Notes under the pieces: generated by a model
Seen by the model: the letters and a program-made list of their open reading frames with translations, nothing else
Databases searched by the model: none
What the model was told of the DNA's origin: nothing
In this document: piece by piece, positions 34,235-54,300 of the stretch
Layout: the number at the start of each line of letters is the position of its first letter
Position numbering within the stretch: the first letter of the stretch is position 1
Assembly: GCF_036250065.1 (NCBI RefSeq)
Contig: NZ_CP109199.1
Location: 5,084,001-5,148,000, forward strand
DNA length: 64,000 nucleotides
Source: Micromonospora sp. NBC_01699
Lineage (GTDB): Bacteria > Actinomycetota > Actinomycetes > Mycobacteriales > Micromonosporaceae
Direction of reading: 5' to 3'
Program-made: the position numbers and the translations under genes

Positions 34235-37200
34235 TCAGGTCAGGTTCGTCGGCGTGGCGGCCGGGGTGGCCGGCCGGGCCAGGTCGGCGGTGAGCCGCCG
34301 GGTGAGCGCGGCCAGCAGGTCGGCCCGCTCCCGCCGGACGAAGAAGTGGTCGCCGGGGAGCAGTTCGACGGCGAACTCCCCGGTGGTCTGGCTGCGCCAG
34401 GCGTCCAGCGACTCCTCGGACACCTTGTCGTCGCGTCGGCCGCCGAACACGGTCAGCGGCACGGACAGCGGCGGCTCGGTGTGGTGGATGCGGGTCTCCA
34501 CCATGGCGAGGTCCGCCCGGATCACCGGCAGGTACAGCGCGATCGCCTCCGGGTCACGCAGCATCTCCTCCGGGGTGCCGTCCATCGCCCGCAGCTTCTC
34601 GATCAGCTTCGCTTCGGGCAGCCGGTGCAGCGGCGGCTCCGGGTCCGGCACGTGCGGGGCCCGCGCCGCCGACACGTACAGGTGTGCCGGGCCGGGCAGC
34701 CCTTCCCGACGCAGGTACCGGGCCAGTTCGAAGGCGATCAGGCCGCCCATGCTGTGCCCGAACACCGCGTACGGGCGATCGAGGTGCCCGCGCAGCACGG
34801 TGCCGAGCGTGGCGGCCAGCTCGGACATCCGGGTGAACGCGGGTTCCCGGTGCCGCTGCTCCCGGCCGGGGAGCTGGATCGGGCACACGTCGACCCCGTC
34901 GGGGAGGCTGTCGGCCCAGCCCCGGAAGAGGGCGGCGCTGCCCCCGGCGTACGGCAGGCAGAACAGCCGCAGCCGGGCCGTCGGGTCGGCGGCGCGCTGG
35001 CCCAGCCAGTCGGCCGGGTCCATGCTGACGTCGGCGGTGGCTGGCCGGGACCGGCGGGCCACGATCCGGCGTGGCACCCGCACCGGCACGTCGTCCGAGG
35101 GCGACTCCGAGGCAGCGGGCGGCGTGGCCTCCGGGGTGCCGCCGTCGGCCTGGTCGAGGACGTGCGCGACGATCCGGGCGACCGAGATGCCGGACAGGAA
35201 CTCCTGCGGGGTGATCTGCGTGCCGTACATCACCCGCAGCCGGTTACGCAGCTCGAAGACCATCAGCGAGTTCAGGCCCAGCCCGAGCAGCACCTGGTCC
35301 ACGTCGAGCTGCTGGGGTTGCAGGCCGAGCACCGCCGCGATCTGCTCGCGCAGGTACCCGGTGAGCACCGCCTGCCGCTGGTCGGCGGGGACGGTCAGCA
35401 GCGCCTTAAGGCTGGTCGGCGCGGCGGCCGGCACCGTCATCCCGGTTGCTGTCGGCAGGACCGCCGGGGCGCCGAGTTCGGACCGCAGTGGCCCGACGAC
35501 CTGCGCAGGGGCCGACGCCGGGTCGGCGACCGGGGCCGCGCCCCGGGTCACGCGCAGTCCGGTCAGCTCGGCGACCACCCGCAGGTCGGGGTCGAGCAGG
35601 CGGACGTCGCCGGTGAGGCTGTCGTCGTCGACCTCCCGGAGCGTGACGTGCGCCCACAACTCGCCGGTCGCCGGCCGTAGCACGCGCAGCCGGGCGATCT
35701 CGGCGACCCGGTGCGCGGCGGAAGCAACGGCCGGGTCCGGCGCGATCACCGGGAGCAGGTCGGCGACGCCGTGCAGCAGCCGCCAGTCCAGCGGCGACCC
35801 GTCCGCCGAGGCCGACACGGTCAGCGACGCCAGCAGTTCGCCGTCGCCGCGCCACAGCTCACCTACGGTGTCCGCGCCCGCGCCGCCGGCCAGTCCGGCC
35901 GCCGCCCGGCTGGCCCGGTACGCCGCACCGGGGATCTCGGTGGCGCACCGCTGCCGTACCGCGTCGGGGGCCTCCCGGGGCGGCACGACCGGCCGCCCGG
36001 CGGGGGCGGCCCGCAGGCTGCCGTGGGCGTGCCCGGTCCACGGCCCGGTGTCGTCGCCGGCGGGGCGGCTGTGCACCTGCCACCGGGCGCTCCCGTCCCG
36101 CAGCCCGGTCGTCGCCACCTGGACGACGCTCCCCCGGCTGGACGGGACGGCCGGGCCGGCGACGGTCACGTCGGTGAGCACCACCGCCGGCGACCCGGTG
36201 AGCGTGCTGGCGGCGGTGAGCGCCAGGTCGAGGTGTACGGCGGCGGGCAGGTCCGGCTCGCCGGCCAGCCCTGGCCGGGACACCCGGTCGACGGGGAGTT
36301 CCCAGAAGTGTTCGCTGCCGGGCACGGCCGCCCGCAGGTAGCGCTGCGTCGACACCGCTGTGCTGGGAGCCGGGCCGGCCGGGTCGAACTCCAGCCAGCA
36401 GCGCTGCCGCTGCCACGGGTACGCGGGCAGCCGCAGCACCGTCCGGTCGACCGGGTGCTGACGACGGAAGTCGACCCGCCGACCGAGCGCCCAGAGCGCG
36501 CCGAGGGTGCCGAGCAGTACGGTCCGCTCGTCCTCGTCACGGCGCAACGACGGCAGCGCGACCACGGCGGCGTCCGCGTGCCGGGCGCACTGCTCCACCG
36601 AGGGGAGCAGGATCGGGTGCGGGCTGATCTCGATGACCGCCGTCGGCGCGGCCGTCACGAGCTGCCCCACCACCGTGGCGAACAGCACTGGTTCACGCAG
36701 GTTGTCGGCCCAGTACTCGGCGGTGAACTCCCGGCCGTCGGTGAGCTGCCCGGTCACCGTGGAGTGGATCGGCACCGACGACGCGCGGGGGCGCACCGGC
36801 CGCAGTTCGGCGAGCAGGTCCGCGCGGAGTTCGTCCACCTGCGGGCTGTGCGAGGCGAAGTCCACCCGCACCTGCCGGCAGAACACGTCCTGCTCGGTGA
36901 GCGTCTTCAGCACGGTCTCGATGGCGGTGGTGTCCCCGGACAGCACGGTGGAGGTGGGGCTGTTGCTCACCGCGATGGCGAGCTGGTTCTCCAGGCCGGC
37001 GATGGCCGCCCGCGCCTCGGCCAGCGGCAGCTCCACCACGGCCATCGTGCCCCGGCCCCGGATGCGCCGCACCAGGGCGCTGCGCCGGCAGATCACCCGG
37101 GCCGCGTCGTCGAGGGTGAGCGTTCCGGCAACGTGGGCCGCCGCGACCTCGCCCATCGAGTGCCCGACCACCGCGTCCGGGACGATGCCCCAGGAGCGCC

Positions 37201-39113
37201 ACAGCGCGGCCAGGGCCACCTGCACCGCCCAGGTCATCGGCTGCACCACGTCGATCTCGTCGAGCCGCGAGGACGCCTCGTCGGCGCGCAGCTCGCCCAG
37301 GAGCGACCAGGTGACGTACGGGCGCATCGCCGCCGCGCACTCCTCGATCGCCTGCCGGAACACCGGTTCGGTGTCGAGCAGCCGCCGCCCCATGCCGACC
37401 CACTGGCCGCCCTGCCCGGGGAACACGAACACCAGCCGGCGGCGGACGTGCTGCGACCGGTCGCCGCCGGTCATGCCGGGCCGGACCGCGCCGTCGCGGT
37501 ACGCGCCGAGCCGGTCGACCAGCTCGGCCCGCGAGGCGAAGGCGACCGCCAACCGGTCGTCGAGGTGGGTGCGGCGCAGGCTCGCCGTGTAGCAGAGGTC
37601 GTCCAGGTCGACGCCCGGGTCGGCGACCAGTTCCCGGTACGCCCCAGCCAGGTCCCGCAGCGCGCCCGGGTCGTGCGCGGACAGCGGCAGCAGCCGACCC
37701 CGGTCCGCCGGCCCGGCCGCAGGCGGGGTGTCGGCCGGCGGTGGGGGTTCCTCCACGACCATGTGCACGTTGGTGCCGCCGAAGCTGAGCGAGGTCACCC
37801 CGGCCAGCAACGGCCCCTCGTACGGCCACGGGCCGGACTGGTCCTGCACCCGCAGCCGGTAGTCGTCGAACGGGATGTGCGGGTTGCCCTCGGTGTAGTG
37901 CAGGCTCGCCGGGAGCTGGCGGTGTTTCATCGCCAGCACCACCTTGAGCAGCCCGGCAAGGCCGCCGACCATCTGCAGGTGCCCGATGTTGGTCTTGACC
38001 GAGCCGATCATCAGGGGCCGGTCGGCGGGGCGGCGCGACCCGAGGATCGTGCCGAGCGCCTGCGCCTCGATCGGGTCACCGAGGATCGTGCCGGTGCCGT
38101 GCGCCTCGACGTACTGCACCGCCGCCGGGTCGACGCCGGACCGCTCGTACGCCTCGCGGAGCATCGCCTCCTGGGAGAGCCGGCTCGGCGCGGTCAGGCC
38201 GTTGCTGCGGCCGTCCTGCGCGACGGCGCTGCCACGCAGCAGCGCGTGGATCGGGTCGCCGTCGGCCAGCGCCCGGGACAGCGTCTTGAGCACCACCGCG
38301 GCCACGCCCTCGCCGAGCACGATGCCGTCACCTTGGGCGTCGAACGCCTTGCAGCGACCGTCCGGGGCCATCACGCCCAGCTTGGTGAACCAGACGAACC
38401 CCTCCGGCTTGAGGAAGAGACCCGCCCCGCCGGCGAGGGCCATCGTGCAGTCGCCGCTGCGCAGGCTCTCGCAGGCCTGGTGCACGGCCAGCAGCGACGA
38501 CGAGCAGACCGCGTCCATCGTGTAGCTGGGGCCACGCAGGTCGTACACGTAGGACACCCGGTTCGCCACGATCGACCCGAACGACCCGGTGGCCGTGTAG
38601 ACGTTGGCCAGGTCCGGGTTGTTGAAGTTGAGCCAGCCGTACTCGCTGTGCGCCAGGCCGATGAACACGCCGGTGCGGCTGCCCTGCAACTGGGCGCGTA
38701 CCTGCCCGGCGTCGTCGAACGCCTCCTGGACGACCTCCAGCATCAGCCGCTGCTGCGGGTCCATGTTCGCCGCCTCCCACGGCGAGATCCCGAAGTAGGC
38801 AGGGTCGAAGCCGTCGATCCCGTCGAGGAAGCCGCCCCAGCGGGTACTCATCTTCCCGGGCGTCTCCGGGTCCGGGTCGTAGTACGCGTCCACGTCCCAC
38901 CGGTCGGTGGGCATCTCCCGGATGACGTCCGCGCCGTCGCGCAGCAGGTGCCAGAACGATTCCGGGTCGTTGGCGCCGCCGGGCAGGCGACAGCCTATCC
39001 CGATCACCGCGATCGGCTCGTGTCTGGCCCGTTCCACCTCGTCGAGTTGGGCGCGTAGTTCCCGGATGCCCAGCAGCGCCCGTTGCAGCGGGGTCAGGTT
39101 CGGGGCGGGGCTC

Positions 39114-39121
<8 letters not shown>
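34235..39121 (-). CDS. Modular PKS: KS-AT-(inactive DH)-ACP-TE
   Basis: This 1628-residue terminal module begins with a short coiled-coil docking segment (10-33). The KS (about 34-460) has Cys206 in DAVCSSS, EAHGTG and KTNIGHLQ. The AT has GHSMGE near 657 and FASH near 755, a methylmalonyl-leaning signature. A DH-like domain follows (about 937-1187) in which HxxxGxxxxP reads PGLAGEPDLP (His to Pro) and the expected Asp is His, so it should be inactive. There is no KR. The ACP has GLNS near 1285. The C-terminal thioesterase looks like a type II enzyme (LPYAGGSA, GHSMGG near 1455, GDHFF near 1590). The module would leave a beta-keto group before release. It overlaps the upstream PKS by 8 bases. 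Confidence 0.95.
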
Positions 39122-45715
<6,594 letters not shown>

Positions 45716-45719
<4 letters not shown>

Positions 45720-48700
45720 TTGCTTCTCCGCTCAGCGAGGGCGGCGAGTTTCTTCGCCAGCAGGTCTTCCAGGTCGTTCTCGGAGAGGTCCTTGAGCCGG
45801 TCCATCGCGTCCGTACGGGCGGCCGGCTCTTCCGGTTCCGCCTTCTCCGGGCCGCTCACGTCCAGGACCAGGACGTCCTGGGCGAGGTAGGTGGTGAGCG
45901 CCTCGACGGTCGGGTACTCGAACACCACCGTCGACGGCAGCGGCTTGCCGAGCTGGCTCTGCAGGGTGTTCTTCAACTCGATCGCCATCAACGAGTCGAG
46001 GCCGATCTCGAAGAACTTCTGCCTCGGTTCCAGGTGGTACGTGGCCGGCAGGCCGAGCACCGCGACCACCTGCCCGCGGACGTGCTGCCGGAGCAGGTCG
46101 AGGCGGTCCTGCGGCGCGGCCGCCGCGAGCCGTTCGGCCAGTCGTGGCCCCGGCGTGGCCACGGCCGCCCGCCGCTCCCCGGCGCGCGCCGTCCGGGCCA
46201 GCTCCCGCAGCAGCGCCGGTTCGTCCCCGGGCGGGAACCGCCGCAGGTACGTCGACCAGGTGACCGGCAGGACACCGACCTGGACCGGGTCGGCGTGCAG
46301 GATCTGCTCCAGCACCTCGATGCCCTGCTCGGGGGTGATACCGCCGATGCCAAGGGCGGCCCAGCGTCCCTCGGTCTGGCCAGCCCGCGCCGCCATCCCG
46401 GCCTCGGTCCACGGCCCCCAGTTGACGCTCACCGCCGGCAGGCCCAGTGACCTGCGGTGGTGCGCCAGCCCGTCGAGGAACGCGTTCGCGGCGGCGTAGT
46501 TGGCCTGCCCGGTGGAGCCCAGCAGCGAGGCCGCCGAGGAGAACAGCACGAAGAAGTCGAGCGGCAGGTCGCGGGTGGCCCGGTGCAGGTTCCACCCGCC
46601 CGCGACCTTGGGGGCCAGCACCCGGACGAAGTTCTCCCACGGCTGCTGGAGCAGCACCCCGTCGTCGAGGACACCGGCGGCGTGCACCACGCCGCGCAGC
46701 GGCCGGTCGGCCGGGATCGCCGTAAGCAGGCGGGTCACGTCGTCGGCGCGCGTCACGTCGGCCTGGGCCACCGTGACGGCGGCACCCGCCCGCCGCAGGT
46801 CGTCGAGGACCGTCTCGGTCGCGCCGGTCGGCTCCCGCCGACCGACCAGGATCAGATGCCCGGCACCACGCGCCACCAGCCAGCGCGCGACCGCCAGGCC
46901 CAGCGCACCGAGGCCCCCGGTGATCAGGTACGTCCCGTCGCCGGCCACGGTCACCGCCGGGTCTCCGGCCGGAACGGTCCGCTGCGGCACGAGCCGGGCG
47001 GCCAGCCGCTCTCCCCCGCGTACGGCGATCCGGTCGCCGGTCGGCGGTGCGAGCAGTTCCCCAACCAGTGCGGCGGCGGCTTCGGTGTCGGTGGCTGCCG
47101 GATCGAGGTCCACCTGTCCGCCCCACAGTTCGGGGTGCTCCAGTTCGATCACATTGCCCAGGCCCCAGAGCGGGGTCTGCGCCACGGCCACCGTTGCCTG
47201 GCCGGCCGGGAAGGCACCCCGCGTGACCAGGTGCAGCCGTGCCGCAGTCCCGCCCGCCACGGCGGCCAGTCCCCGGAGCAGGTGCAGCGCGGCCCGCAAC
47301 GTCCGCGCCTGGGCGACGTCGAGGCCGGCCAGTTCCGGCTCGCCGTCGGCCGGGATCGCCCCCCACAGCAGCACGGCACCCCGGAACGGGACGTCCCGGT
47401 CGGCGGCCACGGTACGGAGCAGGCTCGTGACCTGGGTGGGGTCGGCCGGATCGACCTGCCAGGTGTGCTCGCCGACCGCCTCCTGGGACAGGCCGGGGTG
47501 CACGACGACCACCTGGTGTCCCCTCGCCCGCAGCGCGGCGGCCACGGCCGTGCCGACACCGTTCCGGTCGGCGCAGAGCAGCCAGCGTCCGGGGCCTTCC
47601 GCAGGGGCGGACGCTGCGGGCTGCGGCTGCCACGCGATCTCGTGCAGGAGGCCCGTCGCCTGGGACTGGCCGGCGCGCAGCAGCGCGGACCGTTCGGCTC
47701 GCTTGAGGTGCAGCCCCCGGGACTCGGCCACCACCTGACCATCGTCGTCGATCAGTCGGACGTCGGCGGTGAGCGTCTCGTCGTTCGGGTCGCTGCCGGG
47801 ACGCAGTCGGGCGTGTCCCCACAGCGGACGGTCGGCGGGATGAGCCCGGTGCAGCCGGAACCGGTCCAGCCCGAGCGGCACGTAGACGGCGAACTCCCGC
47901 CCGGCGGTGGGCAACGTCGCGCCGACGATCTGGAAGCTGGCGTCGATCAGGCCGGGGTGCAGCACGTACCGGTCCTGACGGTCCGTGTCCTCGACGGCGC
48001 GCATCCGGCACAGAGCTTCGCCGTCCCGCCGCCAGATCCGGCTCTGCCAGCGGAACCCGGCATCGAGTTCGAGCCCGTCCCGCCAACCGCTGTCGTAGAA
48101 CCAGTCGACGTAGTCCGGGTCGGCGGTGCACCGCTCCTGGATGACGGCGGGCGTCTCGTGTGGCGTACCGCTCTCGTCGTCAGCCGGGCGCAGGGTGGCG
48201 GTGGCGTGGGTCGTCCAGGTCGGGTCGTCGGTGCTGCGGCTGACCAACTGGATCGGCGCCCCGTCGTCGGTGGCGGTCCCGATGACCACCTGCACCACTC
48301 GGGCCTGACCGTCGGCCAGCAGCATCGGCTGTGGGAAGACCACGTCCGCGATCGCGGTCGCGGTGCCCTGGCTGTCGGTGGCAGCGGCCAGCATCGTCAG
48401 GTGGTGGGCACCGGGCACCACGATCTGGTCGTAGATGCGGTGCTCGGTGAGCAGCGGATGGGATGCCGGGGCCAACGTGGTCTCGAAGACGGTGCTGGCG
48501 AGCGCGGGCGAGGTGAGGTTCCGTCCCAGCAGCGGATGCGTGCCGCCCTCGGCGGGCGGGTTCGCGTTCTGCCGAGGAGCGACGGATGCCCAGTAACGCT
48601 GGCGCTGGAAGGGGTAGGTGGGCAGGTCGACTGATGCGGTCGACACACCGCCGGTGACAGACTTCCAGTCCAGGTCCACGCCCCGGGTGTAAAGGGTGGC

Positions 48701-51319
48701 GACGGCGGTCATCATCTGCTGCCAGTCGTCCCGGTTCCGTCGCAGCGACGGCACCCACGCCACACCGGTGTCGTCGGCCACCGACTGCCTGGCGGCGGCC
48801 AGCAGCACCGGATGCGGGCCGATCTCCTGCACCACCGTGCAGCCCTGACCGACGACGGTCACCGCCCCATCGGCGAACCGCACCGGCGCCAGCACGTGGT
48901 CGACCCAGTAGCCGGGCATGCTGATCTCCTGGCCGGCGACACCACCGGTCACGTTGGACACAACGGTCCGCCTGGCCGACTTGAAGGCGACCGCCTCGGC
49001 GACCTGCCGGAACGCCGGCACCATCGACGCCATCAACGGCGAATGAAACGCATGCGACACGTGCAGAGCGGTCGTCTTCACCCCATCAGCGGTGGCCTTC
49101 TCCCCTACCACTGCCACCGCGTCGACCGGACCAGCCACCACGGTCTCGACCGGGCTGTTCACCGCCGCCACCACGACGTCGGTACCAGCGAGAAGGGATG
49201 TCACCCTCTCGACCGGCAGGGACACCGCCAACATCGCCCCACCCGCCGGCAACGCCTGCATCAAACGACCCCGCGCCGCCACCAACCGGAGTCCGTCCTC
49301 CAGCGAGAACACCCCCGCCACACACGCCGCCACCAATTCACCGACACTGTGACCGGCCACCACCTCAGGCTCCACACCCCAGTGCCGCCACAGCCTCGCC
49401 AACGCCCACTCCACCGCGAACAGCACCGGCTGGGTGAACCCCGTCTGGTCCAGGAGTTCCTGGGCGGCCTCGCCTTCGCCTTGGAACAACACCTCCAACA
49501 ACGGTCGATCCAGCTCACCGGCCAGCAACTCGGCACACCGGTCGAGTTCCGCGCGGAACACCGGCTCCGACTCGTACAGACCCCGGGCCATCCCCACCGA
49601 CTGGGCACCCTGACCCGTGAACAGCCACCCGATTCGAGGCCGGCGCCCGGCCTCGACCACACCGTGGGTTATCGACCGGTGCTCGCCGCCGGCCAACCAG
49701 CCGCGCAGACGCGTCACCGCCTCGGCGGCATCCGACGCCACCACCGCTAGACGGTGCGGGAAGTGACTCCGCGACACCCCCGCCGCCGCACACACCAACC
49801 CGAACGACGCCCCGCCCTCCAACAGGTCTGCGTACCGCTGCGCGACGACACGCAACGCCGCATCGTCCCGCGCCGACAACGGCAGGACGTGCACGTCGCG
49901 CGTCAGCGCGATGTCGGGGGCCTCCGCGGCCGGCGCCTCGGCCACGATCACGTGGGCGTTCGTCCCGCTCATGCCGAACGAACTCACCCCGGCGATCCGG
50001 GGCCGCTCGTTCCGGGGCCACGGCCGCCCGTCGGCGGTCACCTCGACCGGCAGCTTCTCCCAGGCGATGTGCGGGTTCGGCGTACGCAAGTGCAGGTGCG
50101 GCGGAATCGTCTCCTGCTGCAGCGCCAGCACGAGCTTGATCAGACCGGCTATCCCGGCCGCCGCCTCCAGGTGACCGATGTTCGTCTTCACCGAACCGAC
50201 CAGCACCGGACGATCGGGCGCGCGTCCCTCGCCGAGCGCGGCGGCCAGCGCGTCGATCTCGATCGGGTCACCCAGGGAGGTGCCCGTACCGTGGGCTTCG
50301 ACGTAGTCGATGTCGGCCGGGGTGACGCCCGCGTCGGTGAGGGCGGTGCGGATCAGTTCCTGCTGCGCGAGCCCGTTCGGCACGGTCAGCCCGGAACTCG
50401 GCCCGTCATGGTTCACCGCCGAACCCCGGATCACCGCCAGAACCCGATCACCGTCACGCCGCGCGTCCGACAACCGCTTCAACACCACAACCCCGCAACC
50501 CTCACCACGGCCGTAACCATCAGCGGAGGCATCGAAGGTCTTACACCGACCATCCGGCGACAACGCCTTGGCCCGGGACAGGTAGATCGTGCCCTCGGGG
50601 GTCAGGACCAGGTGCACGCCACCGGCAAGGGCAAGGTTCGACTCGCCGGACCGCAGGCTGCGACACGCCAGGTGCACGGCGACCAGGGACGACGAACACG
50701 CCGTGTCGACGGCCAGGCTCGGCCCCTGCAACCCGAGCAGGTACGACAGCCGCCCCGCGGCGACGCTGAACGCGTTGCCCGTGCCGGTGTACGCGTCCAT
50801 GGTGGCCGGGTCGGCGGAACGGAGCATCAGGGAGTAGTCGTCGGTGCCGATGCCGACGAACACGCCCGTCCGGCTGCCCACCAGGCGGGCGGGGACCTGA
50901 CCGGCGTGCTCCAACGCCTCCCACGCCACCTCCAACAACAACCGCTGCTGCGGATCCAAACTCACCGCCTCACGAGGCGACACCCCAAAGAACCCCGCAT
51001 CAAAACCATCCACCCCAGACACAAAATGACCCCACCGCGTATACATCCGACCCGCCACATCCGGATCACCATCAAAAAACTCATCCACATCCCACCGATC
51101 CCCCGGCACCACACCAACACCCTCACCACCGGCCACCAACAACTCCCACAACCCACCCGGACCCACAACCCCACCCGGAAAACGACAACCCACACCCACC
51201 ACCGCGATCGGTTCGGGTGCGGAACGCTTCGCTGCGTCGAGACGCTTCTGGAGGTCGAGGACCAGGAGCGCGAGGCGCTTGGGCGGCAGGTTGGCCAGCC
51301 GCTCGTGGAGGTCGCTCAT
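45716..51319 (-). CDS. Modular PKS: KS-AT-DH-KR-ACP
   Basis: This 1867-residue module has an N-terminal docking helix (LPPKRLALLVLDLQKRLDAAK). The KS has Cys208 in DTACSSS, EAHGTG and KTNIGHLE. The AT has GHSVG near 656 and HAFH, so malonyl-CoA. The DH (about 926-1170) has EHRIYDQIVVP and HPGLIDASFQ. The KR has TGGLGALG near 1465, VLDDG (B-type) and GQANYAAAN. The ACP has GLDSL near 1775, and LSENDLEDLLAKKL helices close the chain. It should install a double bond. It overlaps both neighbours by 4 bases (ATGA). Part of its KS shares an unusual T/G-ending codon patch with the KS upstream. Confidence 0.95.
48590..49981. repeat. AT-region direct repeat, copy 2
   Basis: This is the partner of 42981-44372. 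The third AT region (about 53297-54700) is clearly homologous but more diverged. At one site (EDDTNVVW) the third matches copy 1 rather than copy 2, which looks like gene conversion. Confidence 0.9.
50900..51212. repeat. KS N-terminal direct repeat with odd codon use, copy 1
   Basis: About 310 bases match 55621-55933 almost exactly at offset 4721. On the coding strand the codons end mainly in T or G (GGT, TTT, GTG, GAT) instead of the C/G endings used elsewhere in the cluster. A further near-identical patch follows at 50371-50583 and 55089-55301. Confidence 0.85.
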
Positions 51320-54300
51320 GATGCCTGTCCTTCTACGCCTGAACTGTCTGCGAACATGCGGTCGATCTCGTCGTCGGACATCTGCTCAAGGTTGTCGAGC
51401 AGGGCACCCAGCTCGTCGTCCTCGGGTTCCGCCGTCTGCGACGGGGCCCCGCTCCGGCCAGCGTCCGGCGCACCGAAGATCGCCTGTTGGAGGTAGCCGA
51501 CGACGGCGTCGATGGTCGGATAGTTGAAGAGCAGCGTGGCGGATAGCTCGTACTCGAAGGCGGCCTGTACACGGTTCTTGAACTCCAGCGCCATCAGCGA
51601 GTCCAGACCGAGGTCGAAGAGCCCCTTCTGCGGGTCGAGCGACGCCTCGTCGAGCATGAGGATCTTCTCGAGTTCCCGGGTCACGTAGTCGGTCAGCGCG
51701 GTCCGGCGGCTCGCGTCCGGCAGGGCCGCGTACTGCGTACGCAGGCGGGGGGCGGTCGTCGTGTCGGCCGATGCCCCGGCGACCGCCGGCTCCCGCCGGA
51801 CGACCTCCGCCAGCAGGGGACGTTCCGCGCCGAGCGGGTACCGCTCGGCGTACCGGGACCAGTCGACCGGCAGGACGCCGACCTGGGTCACCCCGCGCGC
51901 CATGATCCGTTCGAGCACCCGGATGCCCTGCTCCGGTGGAATGATGCCGATGCCCCGCTCGGTCCAGCGCTGCTGGTCGCGGTCGGTGAGGCTGGCGGCC
52001 ATGCCGGAGTCGCCCCACGCACCCCAGTTGACGCTGACCGCCGGCAGCCCGGAGGCACACCGGTGGTGGGCAAGCGCGTCGAGGAAGGCGTTCGCCGCCG
52101 CGTAGTTGCCCTGGCCCGGCGCACCGAGAAGGGAGGCGATCGAGGAGAACAGAACGAAGTGGTCCAGGGGCAGGTCCCGGGTGAGGGTGTGCAGATGCCA
52201 CGCCCCGTCGACCTTCGGCGCGAACACCCGCGCGAACCGTTCCCAGCTCTGCTGGTGCAGCACGCCGTCGTCGAGCACGCCGGCCGCGTGGAAGACGCTC
52301 CGCAGTGGCGGCATGGTGGTGCCGATCTCGTCGAGGACGCGTCGTACGTCGTCCGCGTCGCCGACATCGCCGCGCATCACCCGTACGTCGGCACCCTGTG
52401 CGGTGAGGTTTCGCAGCGTCTCCACGGTGGCCTCGGACGGCGGGCGGCGGCCGACCAGGACGACCTGTCGGGCACCCCGGTCCACCAGCCACCGGGCGAC
52501 GAGCAGGCCGAGCGCGCCAAGGCCACCAGTGACCAGGTGGGTGCCCTCTGCCGTGATCTGCACGGGGCTGGCGGGCAGAGTGGCAGCAGCTCGGGTGACC
52601 CGGGCCACGCGGCTGCGGCCGTCGCGCCACGCGAGCTGGTGCTCGCCGCTGGCCGACCGGACAGTCCGCACGATGGTGGCCGCCGGGTCGCCGGCTTGGG
52701 GGTCGAGGTCGATCAGGCCGCCCCACAGGGTGGGGTGTTCCAGGCCGACGACGCTGCCCAGCCCCCAGACCGGGGCCTGGTGCGGCGTGCCGGGCGTGGT
52801 GGTGCCGCCGACCGGCTGGCCGCCTCGGGTGACGACCCGGATCTTCGGCGGTTCCGCCAGTTCGAGTGGTGCCAGTGCCTGCACGAGGTGCAGCAGACCG
52901 GCGCAGTCACGCCGGTGGGCGGCGTGCAGCGCATCGGGGGCCGCGGCGGTGTGGTCAAGGCTCCAGAGGTGCACGATGCTGGTGAGGCCGCCACCCACCT
53001 CCGCGAGAAGCTGGCGGAAGTGGTCCGGCTGGTCGGGCGTGACCTGCCACTCGTCGTCGGCGAGGGCGGCGTACGAGTCTCCGGCGCGAACCAGATGGCA
53101 GCGGGCGCCCTCGGCACGCAGCAGCGCGGCGACGGACTCGGCGACACCGCCGGCGTCCGCGAGGAGCAGCCAGTTGCCCGGGTCGGCATCGGCGGCTGCC
53201 TCAGGCAGGTCGTACGGTCGCCAGCTCAGCTCGTACAGCCAGTCGGCCTGCGGGTCGGTGTGGCCCGGGGAGATCTGGGCGAGGCGGGACGTGTCGACCC
53301 AGTACCGCTTCCGCTGGAACGGGTACGTGGGCAGGTCGACCGAGGCGGTCGACACACCACCGGTGACCGCCGTCCAGTCCAGGTCCACGCCCTGGGTGTA
53401 AAGGGCCGCGACGGCGGTCAGCATCTGCTGCCAGTCGTCCCGGTTCCGCCGCAGCGACGGCACCCACACCACGTTGGTGTCGTCCTCGACGGACTGCCTG
53501 GCGGCGGTCAGCAACACCGGGTGCGGGCCGATCTCCTGCACCACCGTGCAGCCCTGACCGACGACGGTCGCCGCCCCGTCGGCGAACCGCACCGGAGCCA
53601 ACACGTGGTCGACCCAGTAGCCGGCGGACGCGATGCTCCGGTCCGCGACCTGACCGGTCACGTTCGACACCACGGTCCGCTTGGCCGGATGGAAGGACAC
53701 CGTCTCGGCGACCTGCCGGAACGCCGGCACCATCGACGCCATCAACGGCGAATGGAACGCATGCGACACGTGCAGGGCCGTGGTCCTCACCCCGTCGGCA
53801 GAGAGCCGGTCGGCCAACGTTTCCGCTGCCTCGGCCGGACCGGCCACCACCGTCTCGACCGGGCTGTTCACCGCCGCCACGACGAGATTGGTACCCGCCA
53901 GCAGCGGGACCACCCGCTCCTCGGGCAACGCCACCGCCAGCATCGCCCCGCCCGCCGGCAACGCCTGCATCAAACGACCACGTGCCGCCACCAACCGGAG
54001 TGCGTCCTCCAGCGAGAACACCCCCGCCACGCACGCGGCGACCAGTTCACCGACGCTGTGACCGGCGACCACCTCCGGCTCCACACCCCAGTGCCGCCAC
54101 AGCTTCGCCAACGCCCACTCCACCGCGAACAGCACCGGCTGGGTGAACCCCGTCTGGTCCAGGAGGTCCTGGGCGACGTCGCCTTCGCCTTGGAACAACA
54201 CCTCCAACAACGGTCGATCCAGCTCACCGGCCAGCAACTCGGCGCACCGGTCGAGTTCAGCGCGGAACACCGGTTCCGACTCGTAAAGGGGGCGTGCCAT

